From positions 2,976,001 through 3,040,000 of the forward strand of contig OX637800.1 in the NCBI GenBank assembly GCA_951802425.1: 64,000 nt of DNA, written 5' to 3'. Shown piece by piece: positions 54,301 through 64,000 of the stretch. The stretch is from Clavaria fumosa (taxonomy: Eukaryota > Basidiomycota > Agaricomycetes > Agaricales > Clavariaceae). Made by a program: the position numbers and the translations under genes. Positions within the stretch are counted from its first letter, which is position 1. Each line of letters begins with the position of its first letter. The notes beneath the pieces are model-generated. The model was given only the letters and a program-made list of their open reading frames with translations. It was not told where the DNA came from and did not search any database.

Positions 54301-54790
54301 TGGAACAATTCGAGCAGTCAATGTATCATGCAATCAGCCAGTGAATCAGAGGTGTTCATGTATGGGACAATCAGAGCAGTCAATATATTGGCTATTTGTC
54401 AAATACTAGAGTGGTCAATATATCATACAACTAGAGGTGGCCATGTATTAGCCATTGAATCAGAGGAGTCAATGCATGGTATGATTAGAAGACTTAATGT
54501 ATCATACAATGAGTCAGTCAACCAGAGATGCCAATGTATGGGACAATTAGAGCAGTCAATATATTGGCTATTTGACTAGAGTGGTCAATGTATCATACAA
54601 CTAGAGATGGCCATGTATTAGCCATTGAATCAGAGGGGTCAGTGTATGGCATAATTAGAAGACTTAATGTATCATGCAGCCAGCCAGTCAATCAGAGATG
54701 CCAATGTATGGGACAATTAGAGCAGTCAATGTACCATGCAATCAGCCAGTGAACAGAGGTGCTAATGTATGGGACAAGTAGAGTGGCTAC
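54301..54790. repeat. degenerate tandem repeats
   Basis: Irregular units around GGGACAATTAGAGCAGTCAAT, GGCCATGTATTAGCCATTGA and GACTTAATGTATCATRCA recur two to four times. No coding potential. Confidence 0.7.
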
Positions 54791-55190
54791 CTTGTGATTA
54801 CAATTGGCCATATATCATTCTAGGTGTTCTAAATCAGAGGAATACATACAACACTGGAAAATGGTAATGAGAACCAATTCATACATGCTGCTACCAGGGT
54901 CTGGTGAGGCACAGGAGTGAGTATATTGGGCTCACTGGAAGCAGGGGAAGCAGGAGGTGTTTTCTCATTTTCAGTCTTTGCTCAAGGGGAAGTGATGAAA
55001 GTACTTGGATAATGTGAGCTTGACCCACTGGTGGCTGTGCAGGCATCAGTAGCTAGGAAATTTCCTCTGCCATCCTGCATTCATGTCATAGACAGCAGAC
55101 ACAGTCTGCTGATAACAGATGATTTTCTGGCTCCATCACATTCAGGCCTTGTTATTACATGATCTCACTGGAACATTACCCTTCAGACCA
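54791..55190. other. CpG-poor DNA, no gene
   Basis: Contains the 120-bp block repeated from 50,845-50,965. It ends at a sharp change to CpG-rich DNA near 55,230. Confidence 0.5.
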
Positions 55191-55455
55191 CTAGTATGCC
55201 CCATCCTCCAGACCTTGCATCTCCCAGTCAGTGCGCAAAGCTTGCCGGACAAGTGCGTCGAGCTCCGAGGCCTTCTCGCACACGTCGTCCGGCGCGAGCG
55301 GGGGCCCCCCCGCCTTGTGCAGCACGCACACCTCGCGCTTCGCATTGAGCGCGACACTGAAGAGCTCCGCGCTCAGGCTCTGCTCGAGCTGGGCGGGGTC
55401 GAGCACCATGGAGCAGCTGGAGTCTGCGGCTGCTGCCTCGGGGAAGAAGGCGAAT
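55191..55455 (-). pseudogene. exosome core subunit RRP45-like, C-terminal fragment
   Basis: The minus-strand frame reads LFAFFPEAAAADSSCSMVLDP, then LEQSL...VALNAKREVCVLHKAGGPPL, then a helical tail (DALVRQALRTDW) and a stop at 55,191. This follows the end of the RNase-PH fold of eukaryotic RRP45 (EXOSC9 family): FxFF...(M/L)(V/L)(L/I)DP, an E residue, a variable strand, MN(K/S)xREIC...SGG and a closing helix. RRP45 is a structural subunit of the nuclear and cytoplasmic RNA exosome. Upstream, the frame hits a TGA within about 25 bases of the fragment start, and the rest of the gene is absent from the window. It therefore looks like a truncated remnant at the edge of the repeat block, or the last exon of a gene whose acceptor I cannot place. 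The identification is from memory of the family. Confidence 0.45.
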
Positions 55456-55559
55456 AATCGATTGTGACGGAGCCGTCACTTGCAGATCGGTCCCTGATCT
55501 CCACGTTACCCTTCGTCATCCCCTATTCTACCTACTACCTAATCACTACACATGTCCTT

Positions 55560-55700
55560 GACTTTGCCCTTTCTGACTGGCTAACTCTATTCGCCGTCCC
55601 GTTCAGCGCGCTAATCGTCTCATATCTATGAGCGACTCGGACTCGAAAGAGAAATCTGCCCAGGTTCGCATGCCGTTAATTGCATCCGTTTCGCACGCAG
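55560..55700 (+). pseudogene. decayed first-exon fragment of a kinase-like gene (copy 4)
   Basis: TCTGACTGGC, then after a deletion CTCATATCTATGAGCGACTCGGACTCG and GGTTCGCATGCCGTTAATTG match the first exon of the gene at 60,134 (GCGACTCGGACTCGG and GGTTCGCACGCCCTTAATTG). The remaining exons are not present downstream. A 66-codon ORF starting MSDSDSKEKSAQVR covers it, but only the first 20 codons are kinase-like. Confidence 0.55.
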
Positions 55701-56690
55701 TGACGCCAATAATTGACCCTGCATCGCTGGCAATCCCGGGTCCTGATAACCAGTTGTTCCGGGAGATCCGGCGGGTCATGGTGACCTGTGTGAGAGAACT
55801 ATCTTCTGCGCTCCTCTTCGCTGACTGATGGTGTACAATATCACGCGTCAGGAGTTGGCCAGAGGCGGTCTGCAGGCACGACGAACCGGCGGCGGCGTCA
55901 AGGGCACGATCGCGCGGGCGATCGCTTACCAACATCTACACACTTGAGGGTTTTCTTCTTTTCATGGCGGGGACGCGCGAAGAAATGTCACATCCCAGGC
56001 CACCGCTCGCCCGGTGTGTCCGGAGTGCCGTTGAATGTAGCGGCTGTTTGTGTTGTCAGGAAGCCTGAGGACGGCTCGTCGAATAACACGCATGGGAAAG
56101 GTGAAGCCACGGGGCCCAAAGGATCGTCGACGTTCAACGGTGGCGTTGGCATGTGGTTTTACAGGATTGCATAGTGGGCGCTCTTCGTCACCACATTTGC
56201 ATCGTCTTTTCTGTTGGGTATACCGCAAGCCTGGGTCAGCAACTCACAGCAAGGCAAGTTCGGGTCGCCGCCTTTGGAGGTACGCAAACTCAAACTCGAT
56301 GTGACCAGGACATGTGTATCGGACCGATATCTTGGGTGACATGTCCATCACCCCTGCCTTTTTTTTTCAGGGTCCTAGCGCAGCAAGGGATGGGCGATCA
56401 GCGATCAGCGCAGAGTAAAAACGCAGTGCTGACCTAGAATAACGATTATCGAGGTGACAGGTATCTCAATATGGACGAAAAATGTAAGGCATGCAAGGCT
56501 TGTAACGGCCACGTTCACCTCTCACGCTTCATTTGATACCGGACCCCAAAAAATAGTCACACGGTGATGGCGAAAGCGTCTAATTCGACCCTACCCAGTT
56601 AAACGTTACCGTTACTTTGAACTTGGACACGATGGACTTGGACATATATGGACATGCCCATCGTTCCTTGGAGCAATGGAGTCTCGTGAA
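55701..56690. other. CpG-rich host DNA, no gene recognised
   Basis: Several frames of 70-110 codons exist on both strands, but none shows a domain or consistent splice signals. A TTTTTTTTCAG acceptor-like site at 56,370 is isolated. Confidence 0.4.
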
Positions 56691-56696
56691 ATCACA

Positions 56697-56705
56697 TATA
56701 TAAAG
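56697..56705 (+). promoter_or_regulatory. TATA box of the kinase-like gene, copy 2
   Basis: TATATAAAG, with the same word at the matching place (60,029-60,037) upstream of copy 3. It lies downstream of the ATG at 56,676, which argues against that ATG being the start. Confidence 0.6.
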
Positions 56706-56814
56706 GGACTCTACCGAACGACACTCCCCTGCCTTTCAACCCACAATCCTCTGCGACGGCCTCATACCCTCCTCTTATTCGTGCATTTTCTTCGTCGTCC
56801 ACTGATACCTACTG

Positions 56815-58230
56815 ATGCCTCTACAGTCCATGGTAGGCTCAGTGCATTCTCTACCACATACATCCCCTTGACTATTCTCTCGTCTAAGATCGGTCTGACA
56901 GGCCAACTCCGTGACATCTCCTTCGATCGTCCTGTCGGACTCGGCCGATGCGCTGACATCCTCACTGCTCGCCTCGTACCCACAGGCGCCACGTCCTCGG
57001 ATGAAAGGACCGTCTTGGTTCGCACGCCGTTAGTTGAAGTCGGAACGTAGTCGGTTGCTGACTCTTGTTTCTACACGCACGCGTTTTTTTTCCCTAGGTC
57101 GCTCTCAAAGTCCTACGAGTGTGTCTGGTACCGGATACACAGCACCTACGGAGCGTATGTCACCATTCACTTGCTCGACCTCTCTTGGCCCGGTGCCTCT
57201 CAACGTCTTCTATTTGACAGCGCATCGCGAGATGGCTGCCCGTTTGGAAGCAACTACTCCACCCTTTCGTCTGCCCGTTCCTAGACGTCTCGTGCGATGA
57301 GCGGCTCGGCATTGCCCTGGTGCTTCCTTACTATAAAAACGGCAATGTCGTCAACTATTTGAAACGCCACCCTGATGCGGATACCCATACCTTCGTAAGC
57401 AGTGGCTTTCTGTGAACCTGTTAACAACAACACGTTTTGATACGCGTCTTTTTTTCTCCCCGTATCATTCGTGCTCAATCACTACATTAAAAATAAAACA
57501 ATCAAACGCCGCTTTTAGATCAGTGAAGTTGCACAAGGCTTACTCTATCTTCATACGCACACACCACCCATAGTTCACCAAGATATACGCGGTGTACACG
57601 CCATTCTTCAAACTATCTTGTTTTCTTGATCAACTGACATTTGACATTCAGTCCAATGTTCTGGTTGATGATGCAGGCCACGCACGCCTCGTCGACCATG
57701 GCCTCGTGGAGGTCCTGCAGGAGACAACGCTTACGACAACGGACCGCGTGCGTTTTTCTCGCTTCTCTTCAAGCTTTCCCCATTACTCAAAACCCTTCGC
57801 CACCACTTTTGTTGGTCCGCTTTCTAGCCTCGATATCAAGCTCCGGAGCTGTTCATATCAAGTGAGGACGACGAGGGCATTGAGTGCCCAACGACGCAGG
57901 GTGACGTGTACTCATTCGGCATGTTAGGTGTGGAGGTGAGCGCGCCCCCGTCGTCCGTTTCCTGCGGCCCCGTGCCTGTCTGTGGCGTGCACGTGTTTTG
58001 ATTCGCGTTCTTAGATGGTCACGAGAGATCTCCCTTTTAAGCACCACAAGGTAACTGCAGCAGTGGTCGTGGACGTGGCGTGTGGGCGCCGGCCGCGTCG
58101 GCCAACCGCTGGCGCCGCGGACCCCTCGCTCGTGGACCGCCTGTGGCCGATTTTTGAGGCGTGCTGGATGCAGAATCCCGCTGACCGCCCGGATATGCGG
58201 GCGGTGTGTGGGCGTCTGGCAGCTGCCTAG
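56815..58230 (+). CDS. kinase-like (TKL-type) gene, copy 2, seven or eight exons
   Basis: Exons by sequence and by comparison with copy 3: (56,815-56,832), 56,889-57,038, 57,098-57,154, 57,221-57,394, 57,519-57,593, 57,652-57,747, 57,828-57,935, 58,015-58,230. All junctions are phase 0 and no stop intervenes. Landmarks are VALKVL (ATP-site Lys), NGNVVNYLKRHP hinge/helix, VHQDIRG-SNVLVDD catalytic loop (HxD...N), VDHG where DFG is usual, YQAPELF (APE), DVYSFGML and the final NPADRPDMR. HRD is HQD, DFG is DHG and the helix-C Glu position appears to be Trp (RIARWLPVW), so activity is uncertain. The family resembles expanded tyrosine-kinase-like proteins of mushrooms. There is no ATG where copy 3 starts. 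The small first exon (ATG at 56,815, donor GTAGGC, acceptor CTAAG) is one workable solution and is uncertain. Confidence 0.75.
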
Positions 58231-58985
58231 CGAGAGAGAGAGAGAGAAAGAAAGAGAGGGAGAAATAGCGGAGCGGAAAGCAAGGGAAAGAGGAGCAGTG
58301 GCGGGTGGCTTTGTTGGAGCCGTGGGGTGCCAGTCCTGTTCCGTTTTGAGTGGGCGGGCTTCGTGGCTGGCTTCACCGCAGCCACGCAAACGACCTTCGG
58401 CGTTCGTCGCTTGCTTCTTTCGCCCCGTTGCAGGCAGGCTTCTTCGAGGGGCGGGAATGTTCACACATAAACGACCCTGGCGCGTATGGCGCTTGCGTTT
58501 AGAATCCTTTTGACGGGTCAAGTGTAGAGACTGGATGCAATGCGAACGGCGTAATGCTGTACACGGCGAGGGCCGTAGTTTGATCCGGTGGGGCCGTGAC
58601 ACGTGCCCAAACGTGGTTTTTTTTCCCTCCCTTATGTCTGCGTCCGTTTTGGAGAGCCCTCCACCTTACATCACAGCAGAGCCATCTTCCGCATCCCATG
58701 TCTCTCCTCCCGAGTTTCTGCCGGATCTCCAGCCGCCACTCGAAGCCTGATATCAGCAACGACCTGTTGCTATTGTCTGACACTGAACGTGAATCAGCGG
58801 GGCTTTAGTCTCTGTCTGTACCCCGCGAGATATGCAACTATTCTTGAAATTGCGCCCAGATATACGGAAACGAGGTGGGGTCATCGCGACGTAGTTGCTC
58901 TTGGGGAATGAGGCGAAGGACAGGTAATAGGCCAATATAACTCACCTGCGATGACGCAATATTTTTCGAAGAACTAGTTAGTTAT
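58060..58985 (+). repeat. right copy of the kinase-gene segmental duplication
   Basis: Collinear with 1-1,070. It includes a longer GA run after the stop (58,230-58,262) and lacks the extra 100-bp stretch of the left copy. Confidence 0.75.
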
Positions 58986-60028
58986 TAATAATAATAACTT
59001 GATTGCAAGAAAGTGGCTGTGTCACCTTCTCTCGCACAGCACAGCACCACAACACAGTATACCAGACTCGAGATGTCAGTACTGTGACATGATTCTTGCC
59101 AACCAATCACCACACCGTCACATTATTACTTTGAACCCCATAGTGTCAGAGAAACTGTTAACGTTTCCCATTACTGTTTGACAAGACACATGACTTACAA
59201 CGACAAGTCTCATCGTCTAGGCAAACTCGCAACCCTGCGCCGGATGTGGATGGTTCAGAGAGATCTGGCATATCCCCGAACGAAATGGATTCCGAAATTC
59301 CGCCAGTTTCATATCAGTCTTTTCAGTCAGATACCAATGAGCCTCGTATTGTATGTTACACTGGTACAAGTGAAACAACTAGACGGCACACTTGGTCGAA
59401 GTCCGAAAATAAGCCACGGCACTTCGGAGTTTCCAGTGTTGCATGCCGACACCGCCACGTCCACGTCTTTTCGCCGCCGAGATCGGAGATCCGCCACTGG
59501 TGTGAGTGCCATTCACCATCACCAGCGTGCGCCTCTAAGCTCACAGCTCTTCTCTGCATGCGACAACGGCGTAATCGACATGTCCTAGATACCCTTCAAG
59601 CCAGTAAATGCGCGGGGTCAAGAACGCGATGCTAACCGCGCCCGCCAAGGCGGCCCTAATGACTTTGAACCTGGCTTGTCCTGTCGAGTAACGAGCTGGC
59701 TGGAGTCCGGCCTCCGCTTCATAGTCTACAGCACGTGCATAATAATCCATCGGCGGCCGTCTGTTGCCTGGTAGATTCTGTAGTCAGGGCTACAGCCTAT
59801 AGAGATCTGCCCTCGAATGCCTGCAGTGTGCATAGTAATGGGGGTAGTAGAAATATGTCACTATTCTTTCCGGATACACCCATTGCGTGATTCTGAGTCA
59901 ATGTGTTCATATTATTAACTCATGATCAACGTTCAACCACAGCGAAGGTTACCTCGTGCTCCGGATCGTATTTCCGGATCAGTGAATACAGCTATGAGGA
60001 ACGGATCTATAAATATGGCACCACTTCA
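58986..60028. other. intergenic host DNA, no gene supported
   Basis: A plus-strand frame at 59,246-59,635 has protein-like Ser/Glu/Asp composition at its start (MDGSERSGISPNEMDSEIPP) but no homologue I recognise and no clear splice context. Confidence 0.4.
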
Positions 60029-60037
60029 TATATAAAG
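60029..60037 (+). promoter_or_regulatory. TATA box of the kinase-like gene, copy 3
   Basis: TATATAAAG, 97 bases before the ATG at 60,134, conserved with 56,697-56,705. Confidence 0.65.
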
Positions 60038-60133
60038 GCGCCGTGGTTGGTGCAATACAAACTACCTCTTGCCCCCCTCCTCTGTTGTGATACTGTTTGG
60101 CTAGTATCTTGACATCCATTTCAATACTACTTC

Positions 60134-61470
60134 ATGGCTTCCTTATTCTCTGCGCCACCCGTTACTCTCTTGTCCAAGATCGATCTGACTGGCCACCTCC
60201 GCGGCACTTCCATCGGCCGTCCTGTCGCACTTGGTCAACGTGCTGATATCCTCACTGCTCATCTCATACCCACAGGCGACTCGGACTCGGAAAAAAAAAC
60301 ACTCCTGGTTCGCACGCCCTTAATTGACCATGGCATGTCGTATATTATATTAACTCAGACCCCCCTTTTTTTCTTGTGCTGGATGACGTGCGTTCAGGTC
60401 GCTGTCAAAGTTTTACGAGTGGGTCAGGTATCGGACCTACACGTGCGAGAACAGTTACGAGGTGTACGTCACAATTGACTCGCCTCAATCTTTACAAAAC
60501 GCCGTGAGACTTGTACAGCGCATTGCGAGGTGGCTGCCCCTTTGGAAATCACTTTCCCATCCTTTCATATGCCCGTTCCTCGGCGTCTCATACGACGAAC
60601 CGTTTAGCGTGGCCCTCGTGCTTCCTTACTACGCCAACGGCAATATCGTCAACTACTTGAGGCGGTACCCTACTGCGAATACCTACGCACTCGTAAGCCC
60701 TTGCCTTCTGCGGCGCCTTTCCCCGTGCTATGTCGTGACTGTGCATGAGATACTTTCTTCAGATAAACCAGGTTGCACAGGGTTTACTCTATCTCCATAC
60801 TCACACGCCGCCCGTAGTTCATCAGGATATTCGCGGTGTGCGCGCCAATCTTTCGAACCACATTGCTTTCTTGATCAGCTGATACCCGCCACTCAGTCTA
60901 ACGTTCTGATAGATGATGTCGGCCATGCGCGCCTCGTCGACTACGGTCTCGTGGAAGCTCTGCACGAGATAACGTTTACGACGCCGAACCTCGTGCGTGT
61001 TCAAGTTACATATAACACTTTTTTTTCCCTCATCCCGAAACTTCGCCTTTTTCTCGACCTCTCTTAAGCCCTTTCTCTCACGAAATCAAGCGCCCGAGCT
61101 GCTCATGGGGGGTGAGGACAATGAGAACACGGCAGACTCCCCCTTCACGACTCAGTCTGACGTGTATTCCTTTGCCATGTTGGGTGTCGAGGTGAGAGCA
61201 CGACATTAAACTGTTTCGATTTCTATATGACCTTTGCTATTCTAGATGGTCACGAGAGACCGCCCCTTTAGCCACAGAAAGATAATTACGGCCGTGGTTG
61301 TAGACGTGATGCAAGGCCGTCGGCCGCGCCGCCCGGCTGCTGGTAACGCTGGCGTTGCCGATCTCTTGCTCGCGGACCGCCTGTGGCCGATTTTCGAGTC
61401 GTGCTGGGTGCAGAATCCCGCTGAGCGCCCGGATATGCGCAAAGTGTGTGAGCGTCTGGCGGCTGCCTAG
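60134..61470 (+). CDS. kinase-like (TKL-type) gene, copy 3, seven exons
   Basis: The start ATG at 60,134 gives MASLFSAPPVTLLSKIDLTG. Exon 1 ends near 60,335. The later exons are 60,398-60,463, 60,519-60,692, 60,763-60,837, 60,897-60,992, 61,069-61,191 and 61,246-61,470, phase 0 with GT-AG ends. Landmarks are VAVKVLR, FICPFLGVSYDEP, NGNIVNYLRRYP, VVHQDIRG-SNVLIDD, VDYG for DFG, NQAPELL, SDVYSFAML and NPAERPDMR. The same three departures as in copy 2 (HQD, DYG, Trp at the helix-C Glu position) are present. Intron 1 has no good phase-0 donor; left unspliced it stays in frame and adds about 22 residues, so it may be retained. Copy 3 is clearly diverged from copies 1 and 2. Probably a cytosolic kinase or pseudokinase; the substrate is unknown. 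Confidence 0.78.
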
Positions 61471-64000
61471 AGGGAGAAAAATCAACCCCAGAATGAATGG
61501 CGAAGAACAAAGAAAGAGCGCCTTGCTGCTTGTTAAAAGGGGCTGTGGGGCCTAGTTTTGTTTTTGGTGATAGTGCTTGCGCATTCGGATGGCCTCGTAT
61601 GAAATGTCTCGTTTTGAATTGTCTGGATTGCCGGGGTTGGTGTTGTATTATTTTTACTGATGTAGAAACTGGCTTTATATTTGCCAAGACTGTGGCGCGC
61701 GAGGCACCGCGCAGGAACTAAGCAAGGCAGGACCTGGAGATGACTGTACTGTAAAAACGACGTTCTGAGTCTGCTAGATCCCCTTTGCCTTTCCATGCGC
61801 GGCCTTTCCATTCTAGGCGCGCACTATAAATGGAATGGAAGACACCGCAAGAGAAAACCGATAAGCATTAGATGTCATGTACATTCAGGTCCACTAGAAG
61901 CTTTAAGCGCAAGCTTCAAGCTTCAGGAACAGTTCTTTGATTTTGGGCAAATTCCTCCTGTACACTGTACCTACCGAACGTGCCTTCGGAGAATCGAAGC
62001 TGAAGACTCGGACCCGAATTGTTAAAGGTTTTCCTAAATTAGGTTGTGGACGGTGGGCTTCGAATTCCACTCAAATGCTTGAGTGATGGAACTAGCCCAA
62101 TGTACTTTAGTGCCTTTTTGACACCGATGAGATGCACCATCACAGTGATAAGAGGCAGGTCATGTTTCTTGGGTCATCAGTAAAACCATAAGTGAAAGAA
62201 TCAGGTATGGATTGCTATGTAACACCTAGATCACACCTTGATGTGCTACATACAAGACCAATACAGTAGTACTTATATTTAGCCAAACTGTTTTGCTGAT
62301 ACAATGGTCGCCGACAGCAGCGGTGCTAATTGTTAATGCATTTGATGGCGCTTCGAAGTTTCGAACGTGACAGCGTGGCAGCCTACTACTCCGGGGCACG
62401 ACGCTGATACAATGTGTCCCCCTCCCGCGACGTGACGATCCCTTGTGCCACTACATTGACTCAGCCACAAGGCCCACTCTCGCGTGTAAATGGAGCCCAA
62501 ATGCCGTGCTTTCCGAGCATTGCAGTTTGCTTAGCCCACACTGTCTTTGTGCTACCATCGGATGGATGGGATGGATGGTGGGGTCGCTGCTTGACTTGAT
62601 CATCGGCGGACCGAGTTTCGTACAGCCCCCGAAGTACAACGTGGGGATACGTACGAAGAAGGACTTTACACAGCCCGGCCTGCAGTTGACCGTCAAGGTG
62701 AAGAATTTAATTCGTTCCAGTTTCAAACTCGGAAAAAATGCGGGGATTACACCGTGATGGGGTTGTTCGTGACCGGGCTGACAATCGCATTGAAGGCATC
62801 CCAAGGGCGCTAGAAACGAACAAGGCAGGTTGTGGACAGGGCTGGAAACTGGACCGCATGCGTCCTGGACCATGTTCCTGCCCGCGACATACGATTACCC
62901 ATCAAGCCCTAGGACACAGGAATACGTCAAAGAACTACCGTCCCTGAAAACATTGCCATCTAATGCCATCAGCCTTCGCTGAACTGCTTGACCCCGTCAC
63001 CACGGGGGGCGGCCTGAAAATTTTTGTCTCGTAGCGCCACGGAATTGACATGATCCTTCCGGCGCAAGAGTCGTTGTCGCCAGACAGTGGTCATCACGAA
63101 AGAAAGCGTGGGGGTGCTTGAAGGGTGATGTCGGAGCGCCGTGGAGTCCCGTAACGCAGCGCCGGGGGGAGTTTCCGAGAACGCCGAGGAATGGCCGTTC
63201 GACATATTTCTGTTGACTTGCGAGACATTCGCAACGAAGAAGTCGTCGCACTTTGCTCATCGCTATATCTGTCCTCTGCCGATCTTCGCGTTGTATGGTC
63301 GCCAGGTGACGACAAGCGCCCGAAACATGATGCATGCGGGTCACGGTCATTTTTCGACCCAAAAAGAGGCCATCAAGGGACCAGATCCGTACGATGTCTT
63401 CTCGCCCTTTCATTTGGGTCGGCCCGCTAATGTGTCAGCTCAGTAAACCGAACAGAAGGGTCTCTGATTCGCCTCTTGTTGCGGTGGTGGCGAGGATTCA
63501 TATGTCAGCGCGCTGCCAGACTTATTTGTTCCTTTTCTTGTCTACTCTGACGCTCGTTCTCGTGGACCGCGGGTGCATGGACATTGGACATGCGCGTGTG
63601 TCTGACGCCCAAGGGAGAATGAAGAATACGGTTGTTGCCGTTGGCCGAAACGGCAGGGACAGCTGATCGAGTCGATTGCCCAGAGGCTGTGCTTCCTTCC
63701 TACCATCGCTCCGCAGTTCCGTCGGGTTTTCCAGGTCGGTTCGATCGCGTCACGCGTCCAGGGGTCATAGCTCCGCGTTTCTTGTCTCAGAGAGGAACGC
63801 TCTAGACCTTTGACATGACGGATGAACGTGGAACTGGGGTTGTCGTAAACTTCATTTATCCTGTCGCTTTCGGTACCTGTTGGGCACTTCGAATGAGCCG
63901 CTAGATGTTGATAAGGTGACACACGCGGGATAGCAAGGCCTTTGAGCGCTCTGTGTTGTTTCGCAGATGGATTTAGGATTGCAGTGATGACTGTCAACAG
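61471..64000. other. host DNA without a recognised gene
   Basis: The first 250 bases are the 3' flank of the kinase gene. Frames at 62,451-62,873 (minus), 62,443-62,757 (plus), 63,191-63,430 (plus) and 63,542-63,997 (minus) exceed 75 codons but have no known motif and overlap one another. GGATGGATGGGATGGATGGTG at 62,561 is a short imperfect repeat. A gene cut by the right edge cannot be excluded. Confidence 0.4.

Noticed and set aside
56676..57050. ATG at 56,676 as start of kinase copy 2
   Set aside because: It lies upstream of the conserved TATATAAAG box, and its first 60 residues have no match in copy 3.

Overview
The window looks like a repeat-rich chromosomal region of a filamentous basidiomycete, probably a mushroom-forming Agaricomycete. 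The evidence is the short GT-AG introns (about 50-100 bp), a small family of tyrosine-kinase-like genes, Ty3/gypsy chromoviruses with C-terminal chromodomains, and abrupt switches between CpG-rich and almost CpG-free DNA. No rRNA, tRNA or CRISPR was recognised.

Layout. Positions 1-1,070 hold the 3' end of a kinase-like gene and its downstream DNA. Positions 1,735-7,640 are Ty3 element A (minus strand; 305-bp LTRs differing at 3 sites; TSD GGAGG). CpG-poor debris with an old relative of the A LTR follows. An outer LTR element, D, then spans 9,709-33,480, with TSD TCATT at 9,704 and 33,481. Its 3' LTR is split by nested material: Ty3 element B (15,938-about 21,340), two GGAGTCC minisatellites, Ty3 element C (22,261-about 27,565) and a roughly 5.4-kb foldback-like palindrome (27,566-33,002). 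Next come a hAT-type MITE (34,485-34,705) and a larger hAT-like relic (36,230-46,135), split by Ty3 element E (37,013-45,961; identical 227-bp LTRs; TSD CAATT). CpG-free DNA from 46.1 to 55.2 kb includes element F, which has inverted termini made of tandem repeats and encloses a four-exon predicted gene. From 55.2 kb the sequence is CpG-rich host DNA: a fragment resembling exosome subunit RRP45, a decayed kinase exon and two seven-exon kinase-like genes.

How the parts relate. Gag-pol of A, B, C and E is in each case a nearly continuous reading frame broken by a few stop codons. Most of these stops are TGA where CGA (Arg) is the simplest ancestor, which suggests CpG methylation and deamination. 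In contrast, the accessory genes between pol and the 3' LTR are intact. C and the pol-less D carry a spliced gene antisense to the element, with a coiled coil and two CX2CX6C motifs. E carries a sense 715-codon ORF with a coiled coil and CX2CX4C motifs. These accessory genes, the giant palindrome and the gene inside F are the best candidates for undescribed biology. The block of elements lies between two copies of a kinase-gene segmental duplication (1-1,070 and 58,060-58,985).
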